64,000 nt of DNA from VAZQ01 sp963753575 (lineage in GTDB: Bacteria; Pseudomonadota; Alphaproteobacteria; Rhizobiales; Xanthobacteraceae): the NCBI GenBank assembly GCA_963753575.1, contig CAVWCR010000003.1, positions 1,860,001 to 1,924,000 of the forward strand, in the 5' to 3' direction. Positions 9,728 to 18,904 of the stretch are shown here, piece after piece. The translations under genes were made by a program, and so were the position numbers. How positions within the stretch are numbered: the first letter of the stretch is position 1; each line of letters begins with the position of its first letter. A model generated the notes under the pieces. That model was not told the DNA's origin. It saw nothing but the letters and a program-made list of their open reading frames with translations, and searched no databases.

Positions 9728-10102
9728 TCAGGCACCATCACCGGGGAGAAAGCAGCGGATCGTCATCGTGCCGTCGTCATTGATGAAGTACCAGACCATC
9801 GCAAGGCCCAGTCGGTTCGGCCCTTTGATCACGGCGCCATCCGGGACGTGGTACCACTCGCCGCCGATCTGCACACGGTAGCGGTTGCCCTTTATGTCCC
9901 ATTCGATCTGCTCGGGCTTGAAGCCGTCAGCAGTCGCGCAGCAGCCGTGCCCCTGATCATCTGTGAGGCCCTCGACCCATTTCCTGATTTCAGGCGAGAC
10001 CTGCGCGTACTGGCTATTATCGCGGGCGTCGACCGCGAGCACGAAAGCCATGAATACAGTGGCGGTTGAGATCAGAATTCTTGTGCCGCGGAAATAAAGC
10101 AT
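9728..10102 (-). CDS. small exported protein of unknown function
   Basis: Starting at 10102 the 124-aa product begins with a signal peptide (RILISTATVFMAFVLAVDA) and continues with a compact soluble domain containing HGCCATADG, EWYHVPDGAVIKGPNRLG and a C-terminal MTIRCFLPGDGA. Three cysteines could form disulfides in the periplasm. I know similar small rhizobial secreted proteins but no function. It is the only convincing gene in the 898 bp caught between the two IS91 copies. Confidence 0.65.
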   Translation of the reverse strand: MLYFRGTRILISTATVFMAFVLAVDARDNSQYAQVSPEIRKWVEGLTDDQGHGCCATADGFKPEQIEWDIKGNRYRVQIGGEWYHVPDGAVIKGPNRLGLAMVWYFINDDGTMTIRCFLPGDGA

Positions 10103-10500
10103 AGATCGCAAAATCCTTCGGTTTAAAGTAATGCGAGTTGTCAGTATCCCAAGCATTGCCAGTAGACCACATACCGTCAATCATCCAGTCGTATTGGCTA
10201 CGAACTTGCCAAAGATCACGAACGCCGATGGGAGCGTTTTTGGTCCCCATACTGAAGTATCCGACATCTGCTCATTTCCGGTCTCGTCGACCGGAAATTG
10301 CGGGTTGGCTTGAGCGAACGCGCAACTTGCGGCTTTCGACTTGTGCCGAACGCATCTGACTGCAGCCAGTATGGTCGCATCGGCTACACGATGTCGGCCC
10401 AGGTCACAAACGACCAAACTCGGAGTACGTAAATGTAGTCAGCCCTACCCCCGATAGCGTCCGTGGCGGCTGGGCGCCGGTCACGGTGGAAGAGGGCCAC
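10103..10500. other. gap between exported protein and IS91 copy B
   Basis: AT-richer sequence with short open frames on both strands but no Shine-Dalgarno-supported gene. It presumably holds the promoter of the minus-strand exported protein. No repeat or hairpin stands out. Confidence 0.4.
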
Positions 10501-10655
10501 GGAACGAACCCGCTCGCGCGGGAGCGCGCTGCGCGCGAGGGCGGAGCTAGTGGCGTCGATGGAGTGACGCCGTGCGCAAGGTACGGTGACAGGCGGGGCG
10601 CTCCGTCTTGAGGATCGAGGGGTCAAGCACTCCAACCTCAAGACAGGAGCCCCCC

Positions 10656-11531
10656 ATGAGCGAGAAGCCCATCAGTCCGTTGCGTCGTCGCATGATCGAG
10701 GACATGTCGGTCCGCAAGTTCGGCGCGAAGACGCAACACGATTATATCCGCCACATCGAGACCTTTGCCAAGTTCCTGGGCCGCTCGCCGGATACGGCGA
10801 GTGCCGAGGACCTGCGCCGCTATCAGGTTCACCAGACCGAGACCGGCGTGCAGCCGCCGAGCGTGAACAGTTCGGCAGTTGCGTTGCGCTTCCTGTTCAC
10901 GGTCACGCTCGGCCGCGCCAACCTCGCGGCCCAGCTCACGCGCGTGCATTATCCGCGCCGGCTGCCGCGGGTGTTGAGCCCCGAGGAGGTTGGGCGATTG
11001 ATCGAGGCGGCGCCTGGCCCCGGCCTCAAGTACAAGGCGGCGCTGAGTGTTGCCTACGGGGCTGGGCTGCGCGCGGCCGAAGTGGTCTCGCTGAAGGTCT
11101 GCGATATCGACAGCAAGCGTTTGCTGATCCGGGTCGAGCAGGGCAAGGGTCGCAAGGACCGTCACGCTATGCTCTCGCCGCAGTTGCTCGAAGTATTGCG
11201 AGCGTGGTGGCGGCAGTGCCGCTCGCAGGGCTGGCTGTTCCCGGGGCGCGACCCGTTCCTGCCCATCACGACGCGGCAGCTGAACCGCGCCTGCCACATG
11301 GCCGCCGACGTCGCCGGCCTCGGCGCCTGGATCTCTCCGCATACGCTCCGGCACAGCTTTGCAACGCATCTCTTGGAGAGCCATACCGACGTGCGGGTCA
11401 TCCAGGTTCTGCTCGGACACGCGAAGCTCGATACGACCGCGCGCTACGCCCAAGTCGCCACCAACCTGCTGCGAACCGTCACCAGCCCGCTCGACCGTCT
11501 GACCTTGGCGAAGGACGGCCCGCCCGCGTAA
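10656..11531 (+). CDS. tyrosine recombinase of IS91-type element, copy B
   Basis: Identical in protein sequence to the copy at 8572-9447. The catalytic set is visible as Arg in AGLRAAEV, HTLRHSF, GHAKLDTTARY. A recombinase placed just ahead of the transposase is a feature of a subgroup of IS91-family elements; its role in transposition is not settled. The stop is 12 bp before the transposase start, so the two are cotranscribed. Confidence 0.9.
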   Translation: MSEKPISPLRRRMIEDMSVRKFGAKTQHDYIRHIETFAKFLGRSPDTASAEDLRRYQVHQTETGVQPPSVNSSAVALRFLFTVTLGRANLAAQLTRVHYPRRLPRVLSPEEVGRLIEAAPGPGLKYKAALSVAYGAGLRAAEVVSLKVCDIDSKRLLIRVEQGKGRKDRHAMLSPQLLEVLRAWWRQCRSQGWLFPGRDPFLPITTRQLNRACHMAADVAGLGAWISPHTLRHSFATHLLESHTDVRVIQVLLGHAKLDTTARYAQVATNLLRTVTSPLDRLTLAKDGPPA

Positions 11532-11543
11532 CGCGCGGCGGCC

Positions 11544-12746
11544 ATGGCTCGTCCAGCGCTGGAGGTCGCGGACATCTTCCGCGACCACGGAGCCGCATGG
11601 CGTGCCGCCAACCGTGGCCACGTCAGCCTCGGCCAGTTGAAGGTGATGAGCGCGATCGAGCGCTGCCGCACGGCAGCTCTCGGCGGGCATGTGGCGCGTT
11701 GCGAGAACGACGCCTGTGGCCACACGACCATCGCTTACAATAGCTGCCGCAACCGGCATTGCCCGAAATGCCAGGGCGCGGCCGCACGCGAGTGGCTGGC
11801 GGCACGCGAGGCCGAGCTGCTGCCAGTGCCCTACTTCCACGTCGTGTTCACGCTGCCGGCGGCGATCGGCGACATCGCCTACCAGAACAAGGCCGTGATC
11901 TACGATCTGCTGTTCAAGGCCTCGTCGGAGACGATGCTCGCCATCGCGGCAGACCGAAAGCACCTCGGAGCGCGCATCGCCATCACCTCAGTGTTGCACA
12001 CCTGGGGCTCGGCAATGACCCACCATCCGCACGTGCATATGATCGTGCCGGGCGGCGGGCTTTCCATGGATGGCGCACGTTGGATCGCATGCAAGCCCAA
12101 CTTCTTGCTGCCCGTGCGTGTCCTCTCGACGCTGTTCCGGCGCTTGATGCTGGAGAGGCTTATGGCGGCACACCAGGCGGGCAGGCTGCAGTTCTTCGGC
12201 ACCCACGCGCATCTGGCCAATGCAAAGGCGTTCGCTGCGTTGCTCGCACCGCTGCGCAAGACGCGCTGGTTCGTCTATTCCAAACGCCCGTTCGCGGGCC
12301 CGAAGGCCGTGCTCGCCTATCTGGCGCGCTACACCCACCGCGTCGCCATCTCGAACCGCCGCCTGATCGCAATCGACCAGCAGCACGTCACCTTCAAGGT
12401 CAAGAACTACCGCGTCGAGGGACCGGGCCGCTACACTACGATGACGCTCAACGCGAACGAGTTCATCCGACGCTTCCTCATCCATGTCCTGCCCAAGGGC
12501 TTCCATCGCATCCGCCATTACGGGCTCCTCGCCGGCAGCAATCGCGCCGAGACCATCGCGCGGGCGCGCGACCTCCTGGGTCTGGCTGAGCAGGCGGTCG
12601 AGACCGAGCCGGCCGCGCAGCCGCTCGCCCACCCATGCCCCTGCTGCGGCAGCCGCATGACCATCATCGAGACGTTCCAAGCCGGCCGCCAACCACGCCA
12701 CCGGCCGAGCAAACCTCTCGTCGCAATCAGGATCGACACCTCATGA
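11544..12746 (+). CDS. IS91-family transposase, copy B, intact
   Basis: A 400-aa single-strand nicking (HUH) transposase. Order of parts: N-terminal zinc-binding region (CENDACGHTTIAYNSCRNRH and CPKC), HUH metal site HPHVHMIVPGGG, paired tyrosine motif AYLARYTHR that attacks DNA, and a C-terminal zinc finger CPCCGSRM. All are present, so this copy may be active and could mobilise the deleted copy A and the DNA between them. Confidence 0.92.
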   Translation: MARPALEVADIFRDHGAAWRAANRGHVSLGQLKVMSAIERCRTAALGGHVARCENDACGHTTIAYNSCRNRHCPKCQGAAAREWLAAREAELLPVPYFHVVFTLPAAIGDIAYQNKAVIYDLLFKASSETMLAIAADRKHLGARIAITSVLHTWGSAMTHHPHVHMIVPGGGLSMDGARWIACKPNFLLPVRVLSTLFRRLMLERLMAAHQAGRLQFFGTHAHLANAKAFAALLAPLRKTRWFVYSKRPFAGPKAVLAYLARYTHRVAISNRRLIAIDQQHVTFKVKNYRVEGPGRYTTMTLNANEFIRRFLIHVLPKGFHRIRHYGLLAGSNRAETIARARDLLGLAEQAVETEPAAQPLAHPCPCCGSRMTIIETFQAGRQPRHRPSKPLVAIRIDTS

Positions 12747-13074
12747 GCACAAGCACCACGTCCTGCACCTGCACCGCCGAGCGCGTTCCTTACTGGTCAT
12801 CGACCGGCCACGCCGACGCTCGGCCACACAGGGGCGCGGCATCGCATTCCACGCTGCGTTCATTCCCGAGAACGACTCAATCGAACCCGATCGGCTGCAC
12901 CGGCAGCCGAAATCACCCGAGTGCTGCCACCCAGCGTCTTCGGCCCAATCTCTTCGCCGCAATCAAATCGCCATAGCGCGCACACACCAGCACCTCACGT
13001 CCCGCGGGTTCCTTCCCTGGAGGCTTTCGGACGACGGCCCCCGTGCGCGCAACTCCGTCAATGACGGGCCGTCA

Positions 13075-13428
13075 GACGCCCACTGCGGGCGCGCATTGAT
13101 TGGAGCTATCGCCGTGACTTGGGCAGATTGCGGCGCGGCCAATTTGCCGAAGGTCCCTAACTCGGGACTTTCCGGCGCCTTCGCCTGATTGCGACCAGCT
13201 CGCTCTGGCCTTTTGGCTCGGATCCGCATTGGTGACTCCGTTGATCGGAGTTGTCTAAATAGACAGATATCGAGGTCAATGCAGCAACATCGATCCAAGT
13301 CATATTATGGCAGGAACACGCCCAGTTTTGACGCTGCGGGTTGGAGAAAGCCCCAAAAATGAGGGCGTTTGCCGCGGGAAGGAAACGCTTGGACTTGCTC
13401 GCGTCAAACTACCGAAATTTCATCCAAG
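13075..13428. other. gap after IS91 copy B
   Basis: No supported gene. Open frames here have no start signal and look like noise. Base composition falls from GC-rich to AT-rich toward the next gene, consistent with island DNA. Confidence 0.4.
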
Positions 13429-14118
13429 TCAGATTTCGTTAGCAGAGCGGCTGGCATTCCGCCTCGGACGAGCGATTGGACGCCGAATACCAAACGCGCG
13501 AAGTGCATCAGCAATCTTCTGCTGCGACAATCCCTTTAGAGTTAAGTCCCTGTCTTCCAGACGCCATGCGAGCTCTTTCAAAGGAGGAAGAGGAAGGCGC
13601 ATCTTAGAGAACGTGCCGCAATCCAGCACGAGCTGGCCGCTCACTGGCCACGGTCGATAGCAATGCTCGGCAACTCCAATGATGGACAGCGTGTGATGGA
13701 CAATTTTCCAGTCAAGGGCGCTTGGTTCCAGGGGCAGAAGGGCGCGTATGAATTCGACCGCGCGCAGCTCCTCTCCATCGCTGAGCACTACATTGCTGGC
13801 ACAGTCCACGGTAGCCCCATGTAGGCGACCGATATCAAAACATTTGCGGTGCGTTGATCCCCTACATGCGCCTTTGAATTGCGTCGAAGTCGGCAGCGAC
13901 ACAACGAATCCTTTTTCCCTCTTGCGACTTTCGAATACGAGCTGGACTAGCCCGACCATCTCGTCCGAGGGAAGCCGGAGAGAGCCGATGACAACCTTCG
14001 CGCGATCACGACCTTTGAAGTCAACAGCTTCGCGCAGGACGTCAACCGCATCAGCGATCGTGCTCCGCGAAGTCCGCTGTTCTTCAGAGAGCCGCTCATA
14101 TTTTGACGCACGCGGCAT
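13429..14118 (-). CDS. hypothetical protein, 229 aa
   Basis: I do not recognise the family. The start at 14118 (MPRASKYERLSEEQRTSRST) looks better than the upstream alternative at 14160. The first half is predicted helical and basic; the middle has EFIRALLPLEPSALDWKIV; the C-terminal part (LSQQKIADALRAFGIRRP) resembles a helix-turn-helix of the kind seen at the end of recombinases and regulators, so DNA binding is possible. Codons are less GC-biased than in the ppc or stress block, suggesting transferred DNA. Confidence 0.5.
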   Translation of the reverse strand: MPRASKYERLSEEQRTSRSTIADAVDVLREAVDFKGRDRAKVVIGSLRLPSDEMVGLVQLVFESRKREKGFVVSLPTSTQFKGACRGSTHRKCFDIGRLHGATVDCASNVVLSDGEELRAVEFIRALLPLEPSALDWKIVHHTLSIIGVAEHCYRPWPVSGQLVLDCGTFSKMRLPLPPLKELAWRLEDRDLTLKGLSQQKIADALRAFGIRRPIARPRRNASRSANEI

Positions 14119-14440
14119 GGCTGTTGAACTCTCAGTCTCGCCGAGCAGAGTGAACGACAAATATTAACGATTCGCATAATGACAGATTACGGAACCAACG
14201 GGCTGGTGGTAGCAACAACTATAAGAGAACCACTTCCTGTCAGCAGCCCCGCTTCGCCCGACAGGCGGATGAACCAAATGCCGGTCGAAAAGTGGTAGGA
14301 GGATCATTCGCGTCGACCCGCACTCGCGAATACCGCTTCCGCTTTACTAACAATATCGGACGTATTGCCGCGCTGCAGCGAACCGACACGCTGGGCCACA
14401 AAGGCGACATCGCTCATGAAGCCGCAAGGAAAGTACATGC

Positions 14441-14635
14441 TCACTCCCGACCGTCGCCGCGCGCCCTATCCAGCAACGAAAATTTAATTGCACTGGGCTC
14501 GAAGTCGGGAATTGGCTGTTTGAGAACGTTGAGAGCGGCGATGCCAATCTCCAATCGGTCGATGTCGCCTCGCATCCGGTACAGAATTTGCGTAAGCAGC
14601 CCGATGAGATTTTCGTCGGTCTTCTGTTGCGGCAT
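14441..14635 (-). CDS. small hypothetical protein, 64 aa
   Basis: The start at 14635 is set by GGAGGAGG seven bases upstream. The sequence (MPQQKTDENLIGLLTQILYR) is a soluble, mainly helical peptide with no recognised domain. No cysteine, signal or membrane segment is present. The gap on its right (14636-15054) is AT-rich. Confidence 0.5.
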   Translation of the reverse strand: MPQQKTDENLIGLLTQILYRMRGDIDRLEIGIAALNVLKQPIPDFEPSAIKFSLLDRARGDGRE

Positions 14636-15054
14636 ATTCCTCCTCCTGCTCGACATTGCGGGTCATCGCTCAAAATGCAAACGCTGGAAGTTCCAGAACG
14701 CGGGATCAACAAATATTTCACGCGGAAAGTTCCAGTGACCCGCGCACAGTCCCCGAAAACCTAGTTCAATATTATGTGAACCTAGGTGAGTTGGAACGCC
14801 GCAACACATAATCATCTCGTCGTGTACAATTAGAATTAATCCATCGATCTCTAGCAATGACGTCTCATGAAGTGTTTTGAAACGCTTAAATATATTGTGG
14901 CGAGCCAGGGAAGGCTGAAGAACTCACCGAGAAATGTCTCATTCTTCAGCGTCAATTCTGAAGCAGAACAACTGCTTCACAACCTTGATATTCGAAGTCA
15001 AATACAACGCCCAGCTGTGCCGAATTGGCTCGCGACCTGTATGAGGTCGAGCTG
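14636..15054. other. AT-rich gap upstream of asnO
   Basis: About 420 bp with low GC and no convincing gene. It must hold the promoter of the amidotransferase gene that follows; I see no clear consensus element. Confidence 0.4.
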
Positions 15055-16815
15055 ATGTGTGGGCTTTGCGGCGAGATTCGTTTTGATGGGAGAAGGCCTA
15101 GGGCTGAATCCATCGAGCGGATGTCAGATGCCATTGCGACCCGAGGTCCTGATGCGTCGGGTTGTGTCTCGCACCAGCACGTCGCTTTTGGCCACCGAAG
15201 GCTTAGCATCCTCGATCTTTCGTCAACCTCCCAGCAGCCAATGATCGATTCCGAACTCGGCCTTACGATTGTCTTCAACGGCTGCATCTACAATTTTCGA
15301 GCCTTACGTTGCGAGCTCGAACGTCGGGGTTATCGCTTCTTTTCCGACGGTGATACCGAGCTAATTATTAAGGCCTATCATGCATGGGGCATGGACTGCG
15401 TTAAACGCTTCAACGGCATGTTCGCGTTTGTGATTTGGGAGCATGCAAGTGGTTGCGTGATCCTTGCGCGCGACCGGCTCGGCATCAAGCCTCTTTATCT
15501 TGCCGACGTCGCGGGCGGGCTGCGTTTCGCCTCGACATTGCCCGCGCTGTTGGCGGCGGGGGGCGTAGACACGGACATCGATCCGCGCGCGCTGCATCAT
15601 TACATGAGCTTTCACGGGACGGTGCCGGCCCCGCTTACAATTCTAAAGGGCGTGCGCAAGCTATCGCCCGCAACTGTCCTGATCGTGGAGCCGGACGGGA
15701 GGCGGTGCGAGCACGCATACTGGGATCTCCGTGCTGGTACGGATTACGGCCCGGACATCGAGGAGTGGCGCGCGGCCCTATGTAGCGCGCTCAAGAATGC
15801 GGTCGAAAGCCGTCGCGTGTCTGACGTACCAATTGGTGTCTTGCTCTCGGGCGGCCTTGACAGCTCGCTGATGGTCGCGCTGCTGGCCGAAAGCGGTCAA
15901 AACACGATTGAGACATTCTCCGTTGGATTTGACAGCCTCGGGGACATAGCAGGCGATGAGTTTCAATACTCTGACCTCATCGCAAGGCAGTTCGGAACCC
16001 AGCATCATCGAATCGAGGTCGATTCATCGCGGGCCCTCTCGGCTATCCCAGGGGTGGTATCCGCGATGTCGGAGCCGATGATGAGCCATGACGCGATCGG
16101 CTTCTACCTCCTGTCGGAAGAGGTCTCAAAGCACGTTAAGGTCGTCCTCAGCGGTCAAGGCGCCGACGAGATCTTCGGCGGCTATCATTGGTATCGACAG
16201 CTGCTGAACGCGAACGACGGCGTCAGCGAGTATGCCCGCGTTTACTTCGATCGCGACCACGAAGAGATGGGGGCCGCCCTTGCGCCGTGTCTTGTTGACG
16301 AGGACGTAAGCAGGAATTTTGTAGAAGAATTCTTCTCCCAATCCGGCACAGCGCGTCCGATCGATCAGGCGCTGCTTCTCGACACCCAAATCATGCTCGT
16401 GGATGATCCAGTCAAACGCGTTGACAACATGACCATGGCGTTTGGCCTCGAAGCGCGGGTCCCATTCCTCGACCACAAGTTGGTCGAGCTGGCTGCGCAA
16501 ATGCCTGCCGAGATCAAGGTGCGCAATGGAGGCAAACATATCCTAAAAGAGGCAGCACGCGGCTTTATTCCCGATGAAATAATAGACCGTCCTAAGGGCT
16601 ATTTTCCGGTCCCGGCCCTGAAATATTTGCGCGGCCCCTATCTCACGTTCGCACGCGACGTGCTCAACCAGCCTGCCGCGTGCGAACGCGAGCTGTTCCG
16701 GCGGGACTATGTCGAGCGACTGCTGAAAGATCCAGAAGGGCAGCTCACTCCAAAGGGCCATTCAAAGCTATGGCAGCTGACGTTGCTGGAGTGTTGGCTG
16801 CAGACACATGTGTAA
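15055..16815 (+). CDS. asnO: N-acetylglutaminylglutamine amidotransferase (asparagine synthase-like)
   Basis: A class II glutamine amidotransferase that makes the final amide of the osmoprotectant N-acetylglutaminylglutamine amide (NAGGN). The start is put at 15055 because these enzymes need Cys at position 2 (MCGLCGEIRFDGRR). The glutaminase domain covers about residues 2-200 (GHRRLSI, FNGCIYN, RFNGMFAF), the synthetase domain 230-560 with the ATP PP-loop LLSGGLDSS, followed by SGQGADEIFGGY. The wording LTIVFNGCIYN, ALHHYMSFH and PKGYFPVPALKYLRGPY matches the NAGGN branch and not ordinary AsnB. In other bacteria the ngg acetyltransferase-ligase gene is adjacent; it is not beside this gene here. 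Confidence 0.88.
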   Translation: MCGLCGEIRFDGRRPRAESIERMSDAIATRGPDASGCVSHQHVAFGHRRLSILDLSSTSQQPMIDSELGLTIVFNGCIYNFRALRCELERRGYRFFSDGDTELIIKAYHAWGMDCVKRFNGMFAFVIWEHASGCVILARDRLGIKPLYLADVAGGLRFASTLPALLAAGGVDTDIDPRALHHYMSFHGTVPAPLTILKGVRKLSPATVLIVEPDGRRCEHAYWDLRAGTDYGPDIEEWRAALCSALKNAVESRRVSDVPIGVLLSGGLDSSLMVALLAESGQNTIETFSVGFDSLGDIAGDEFQYSDLIARQFGTQHHRIEVDSSRALSAIPGVVSAMSEPMMSHDAIGFYLLSEEVSKHVKVVLSGQGADEIFGGYHWYRQLLNANDGVSEYARVYFDRDHEEMGAALAPCLVDEDVSRNFVEEFFSQSGTARPIDQALLLDTQIMLVDDPVKRVDNMTMAFGLEARVPFLDHKLVELAAQMPAEIKVRNGGKHILKEAARGFIPDEIIDRPKGYFPVPALKYLRGPYLTFARDVLNQPAACERELFRRDYVERLLKDPEGQLTPKGHSKLWQLTLLECWLQTHV

Positions 16816-17433
16816 AATGCCGGTGGAAAATTGACTCCCCGGCCGCTGGCGCTGGTTCATTGCGGCGGTGATTGATTGTTTTTGCTCGATCCCGCACCAC
16901 GTTCGTATGCTGCGTCGTTTTGCCTTTAGTGTTCCTTTGACTCTTGCACATGTGTGTCGGAAGATTCGTTGCTGTTCCCGTGGAAGTTCCTAGGTGCTTC
17001 CGCTCCAGGGCTTTCGCGGGGAAAGGCTCACGATCATGTGGTCGAGGCGGCCAGCAGCAGACGCGGGCGCAATGTCCGTCGGTTTCCCTGGTGAAGGAGT
17101 AAGAATGATTCCACCGGGCATAGTTCATTGACCTTGTTCAAGCGCAAGGTCACGGCGCTAACTACGGATTATCGCAGCTGCTAACCGTCGTTTACGTCGC
17201 CAAAAATTCGAACAGACCTGAGTTAGTAAAGCGCGAGGCCAAGCGCTGGAACCCTCAAGAAACAGCTGGTTCATACCAGACGCTCTTCGCAAGGCGGAGA
17301 CAACGGGCCCCGCGATGCGCCATGCACCGGGGCCCAATCATTGTTCTCTAGATCGACACTCATGCAGGAGCTGTTCAAGTCCTATTGGACAAAGCACACC
17401 TCGGCCTTATCGATGGCATTTTAGGAGCCGATC
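16816..17433. other. 618-bp gap downstream of asnO
   Basis: No gene is supported. A GC-rich inverted repeat gggcccc..ggggccc at about 17306-17334 could act as a terminator-like hairpin but has no T-run. The rest shows nothing I can name. Confidence 0.4.
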
Positions 17434-17727
17434 ATGCTCGGGAAACGCGCTGTGGACCTAGAGCTGAAAAGGTCTCTCGATCTATCGCTGAGGAGGCTCG
17501 GACCGCTTTTCACTGCCGGTGGTGATGCAGCCGAAACGAAATTTATGGAATGCTGCTGGTGCTTGTGGAAGGCTGCCGGTGCGGATTTGGTGGAGCCCTT
17601 TGTGGAGGCCGCTTTCAATAGCCTGCCCGAGAAATCACGCGCCGTCCTTTTCCAGAGAATGCTGACAATCGTGTATGTGGCGCAAGAGCGCGAGATCAGA
17701 AACACAACCGAGCCACTCTCTAATTAG
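17434..17727 (+). CDS. hypothetical protein, 97 aa
   Basis: The start has AGGAG eight bases upstream. The product (MLGKRAVDLELKRSLDLSLR) is a soluble, helical protein with two adjacent cysteines in MECCWCLWK. No family recognised. An overlapping minus-strand frame (17421-17705) lacks a ribosome site and looks like a shadow. Confidence 0.5.
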   Translation: MLGKRAVDLELKRSLDLSLRRLGPLFTAGGDAAETKFMECCWCLWKAAGADLVEPFVEAAFNSLPEKSRAVLFQRMLTIVYVAQEREIRNTTEPLSN

Positions 17728-18050
17728 CCAGCACGAGTTCTGATACCAAGGCACCATGGTCATGCAAGATCCACTTCCGGCTGAGATTCAAGATCAGATC
17801 TTTTGTGCGCTCGGACAGGCTGTTGCGAGGGTGTGGAGCCAGCTACCCCAGGAAATCCAACATTGAACAAGCCGTTTCAGCATACGGCGAATCGGTCAGA
17901 CCGCAACTGGCGATCTTCCTGCGTCACAAGCATCAGCGCACCTCTGATACAATCAAATAGTAAGCGCGCCAGAGTCGAACAAACTCGGAGGAAAGCGGTG
18001 GCAACGATGATATGCTACAATTAACGAAGTAGATCCAGAGAGTTGAAATT
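17728..18050. other. gap without a supported gene
   Basis: Only short frames with no start signal. Nothing structural stands out. Confidence 0.35.
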
Positions 18051-18248
18051 TCAGCGGTTAAGCCGCCCGGTCTCGCAAGTAGACGCATGCGTCCTGCCAA
18101 TTTGCCTCTCTTCAGCTTCAGCAAGGTGGATGTAGGTCTGCTCCAACCATTGAGACCGCCGACGACACTCTTCGTCGCGGGTCTGTTTTGCCAAGTCGGC
18201 ACATCTTGCAGCCTGACGTCTAAAGAATTTTGCAGAAGCCATATTCAA
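18051..18248 (-). CDS. small conserved rhizobial protein, 65 aa
   Basis: The sequence KFFRRQAARCADLAKQTRDE followed by ECRRRSQWLEQTYIHLAEAE resembles a widespread Bradyrhizobium family of ~60-70-aa helical proteins with the pattern FxRRQAxRCAxLAxQTxDEExRxRxLxLxxTYxxLAExE. Function unknown. A second ATG six bases downstream (MASAKFF) may be the true start. Confidence 0.6.
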   Translation of the reverse strand: MNMASAKFFRRQAARCADLAKQTRDEECRRRSQWLEQTYIHLAEAEERQIGRTHASTCETGRLNR

Positions 18249-18523
18249 CTCATCTATTTCTTACTCGTTATCGGTTATGATACTTTCAGGCAGGCGGGGT
18301 GAAAATCGCCCCATTGCGCACAGAGGCAGAACGCCACAGGCAAATCCAGCTGCTTCTAGTTGCGAGGTGCTCGCTTCGACCACCCTCAATAAGCCTTCGC
18401 AATTTGCGGTGAACTCGCGATTCAGCGCGCCTAGCTTCCGGCAGCACACAAACTTTGTTAGCGCTAGCAGGAAGCCTGAAGACCGCAAAGCAATGGCGAT
18501 CAATCAGAGGAGAATAAAATCGG

Positions 18524-18904
18524 ATGCGTGTGCCAATATCTGGTAGCCAGAAGTTTCCTAAACGCGCTGCCGGCCGGAAGGACGCGCTGATCGGAGTTCG
18601 TCTTCATGCAGCGCAGATTGCCGCGCTTGATGCCTGGATTGACGGCCAGGAAGAACGTCCGACGCGCCCTGCAGCAATTCGGCGTCTCATGACGGGTATG
18701 CTTCTTATGATCGCCAAGGAGCGATCCAAGCGACGGAGGGGGCAGAGCGCGGCGCTCAAGGCCCTTGCCATGGCGCGCGAGCAGATCGACCGCCTTACAA
18801 ATCAGGTCGAAACCAAAAAACAGCAGCAGCGAAAGCGCAGGCTGCTTAAGGGCCCTCCGGAGTTTCGGAATATTCGCCGCGATCTACCTTCACGAAGGCG
18901 CTGA
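18524..18904 (+). CDS. ribbon-helix-helix-like small protein, 126 aa
   Basis: After a basic N-terminus, RKDALIGVRLHAAQIAALDA followed by WIDGQEERPTRPAAIRRLM has the beta strand and two helices of a ribbon-helix-helix DNA-binding fold. The C-terminal half is a basic coiled coil (KALAMAREQIDRLTNQVETK). Such proteins act as repressors or antitoxins; no toxin gene is next to it. Confidence 0.55.
   Translation: MRVPISGSQKFPKRAAGRKDALIGVRLHAAQIAALDAWIDGQEERPTRPAAIRRLMTGMLLMIAKERSKRRRGQSAALKALAMAREQIDRLTNQVETKKQQQRKRRLLKGPPEFRNIRRDLPSRRR

Larger units (their letters stand above)
10501..13074 (+). mobile_element. IS91-family element, copy B (2574 bp, complete)
   Basis: Runs from ggaacgaacc at 10501 to gggccgtca at 13074, in inverted orientation to copy A. 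It carries a tyrosine recombinase (10656-11531) and a 400-aa HUH transposase (11544-12746), then a ~330-bp tail ending in an inverted repeat (gacggccc/gggccgtc). No target duplication is seen, as expected for IS91-type rolling-circle elements. Confidence 0.85.

Noticed and set aside
10017..10250. 77-codon minus-strand frame (MGTKNAPIGVRDLWQ..)
   Set aside because: Composition looks partly protein-like, but it overlaps the signal peptide gene at 9728-10102 in another frame and lacks a ribosome site; kept out for lack of support.
12963..13298. 111-codon minus-strand frame after IS91 copy B
   Set aside because: Begins in flanking DNA and ends in the IS tail; no start signal or family.
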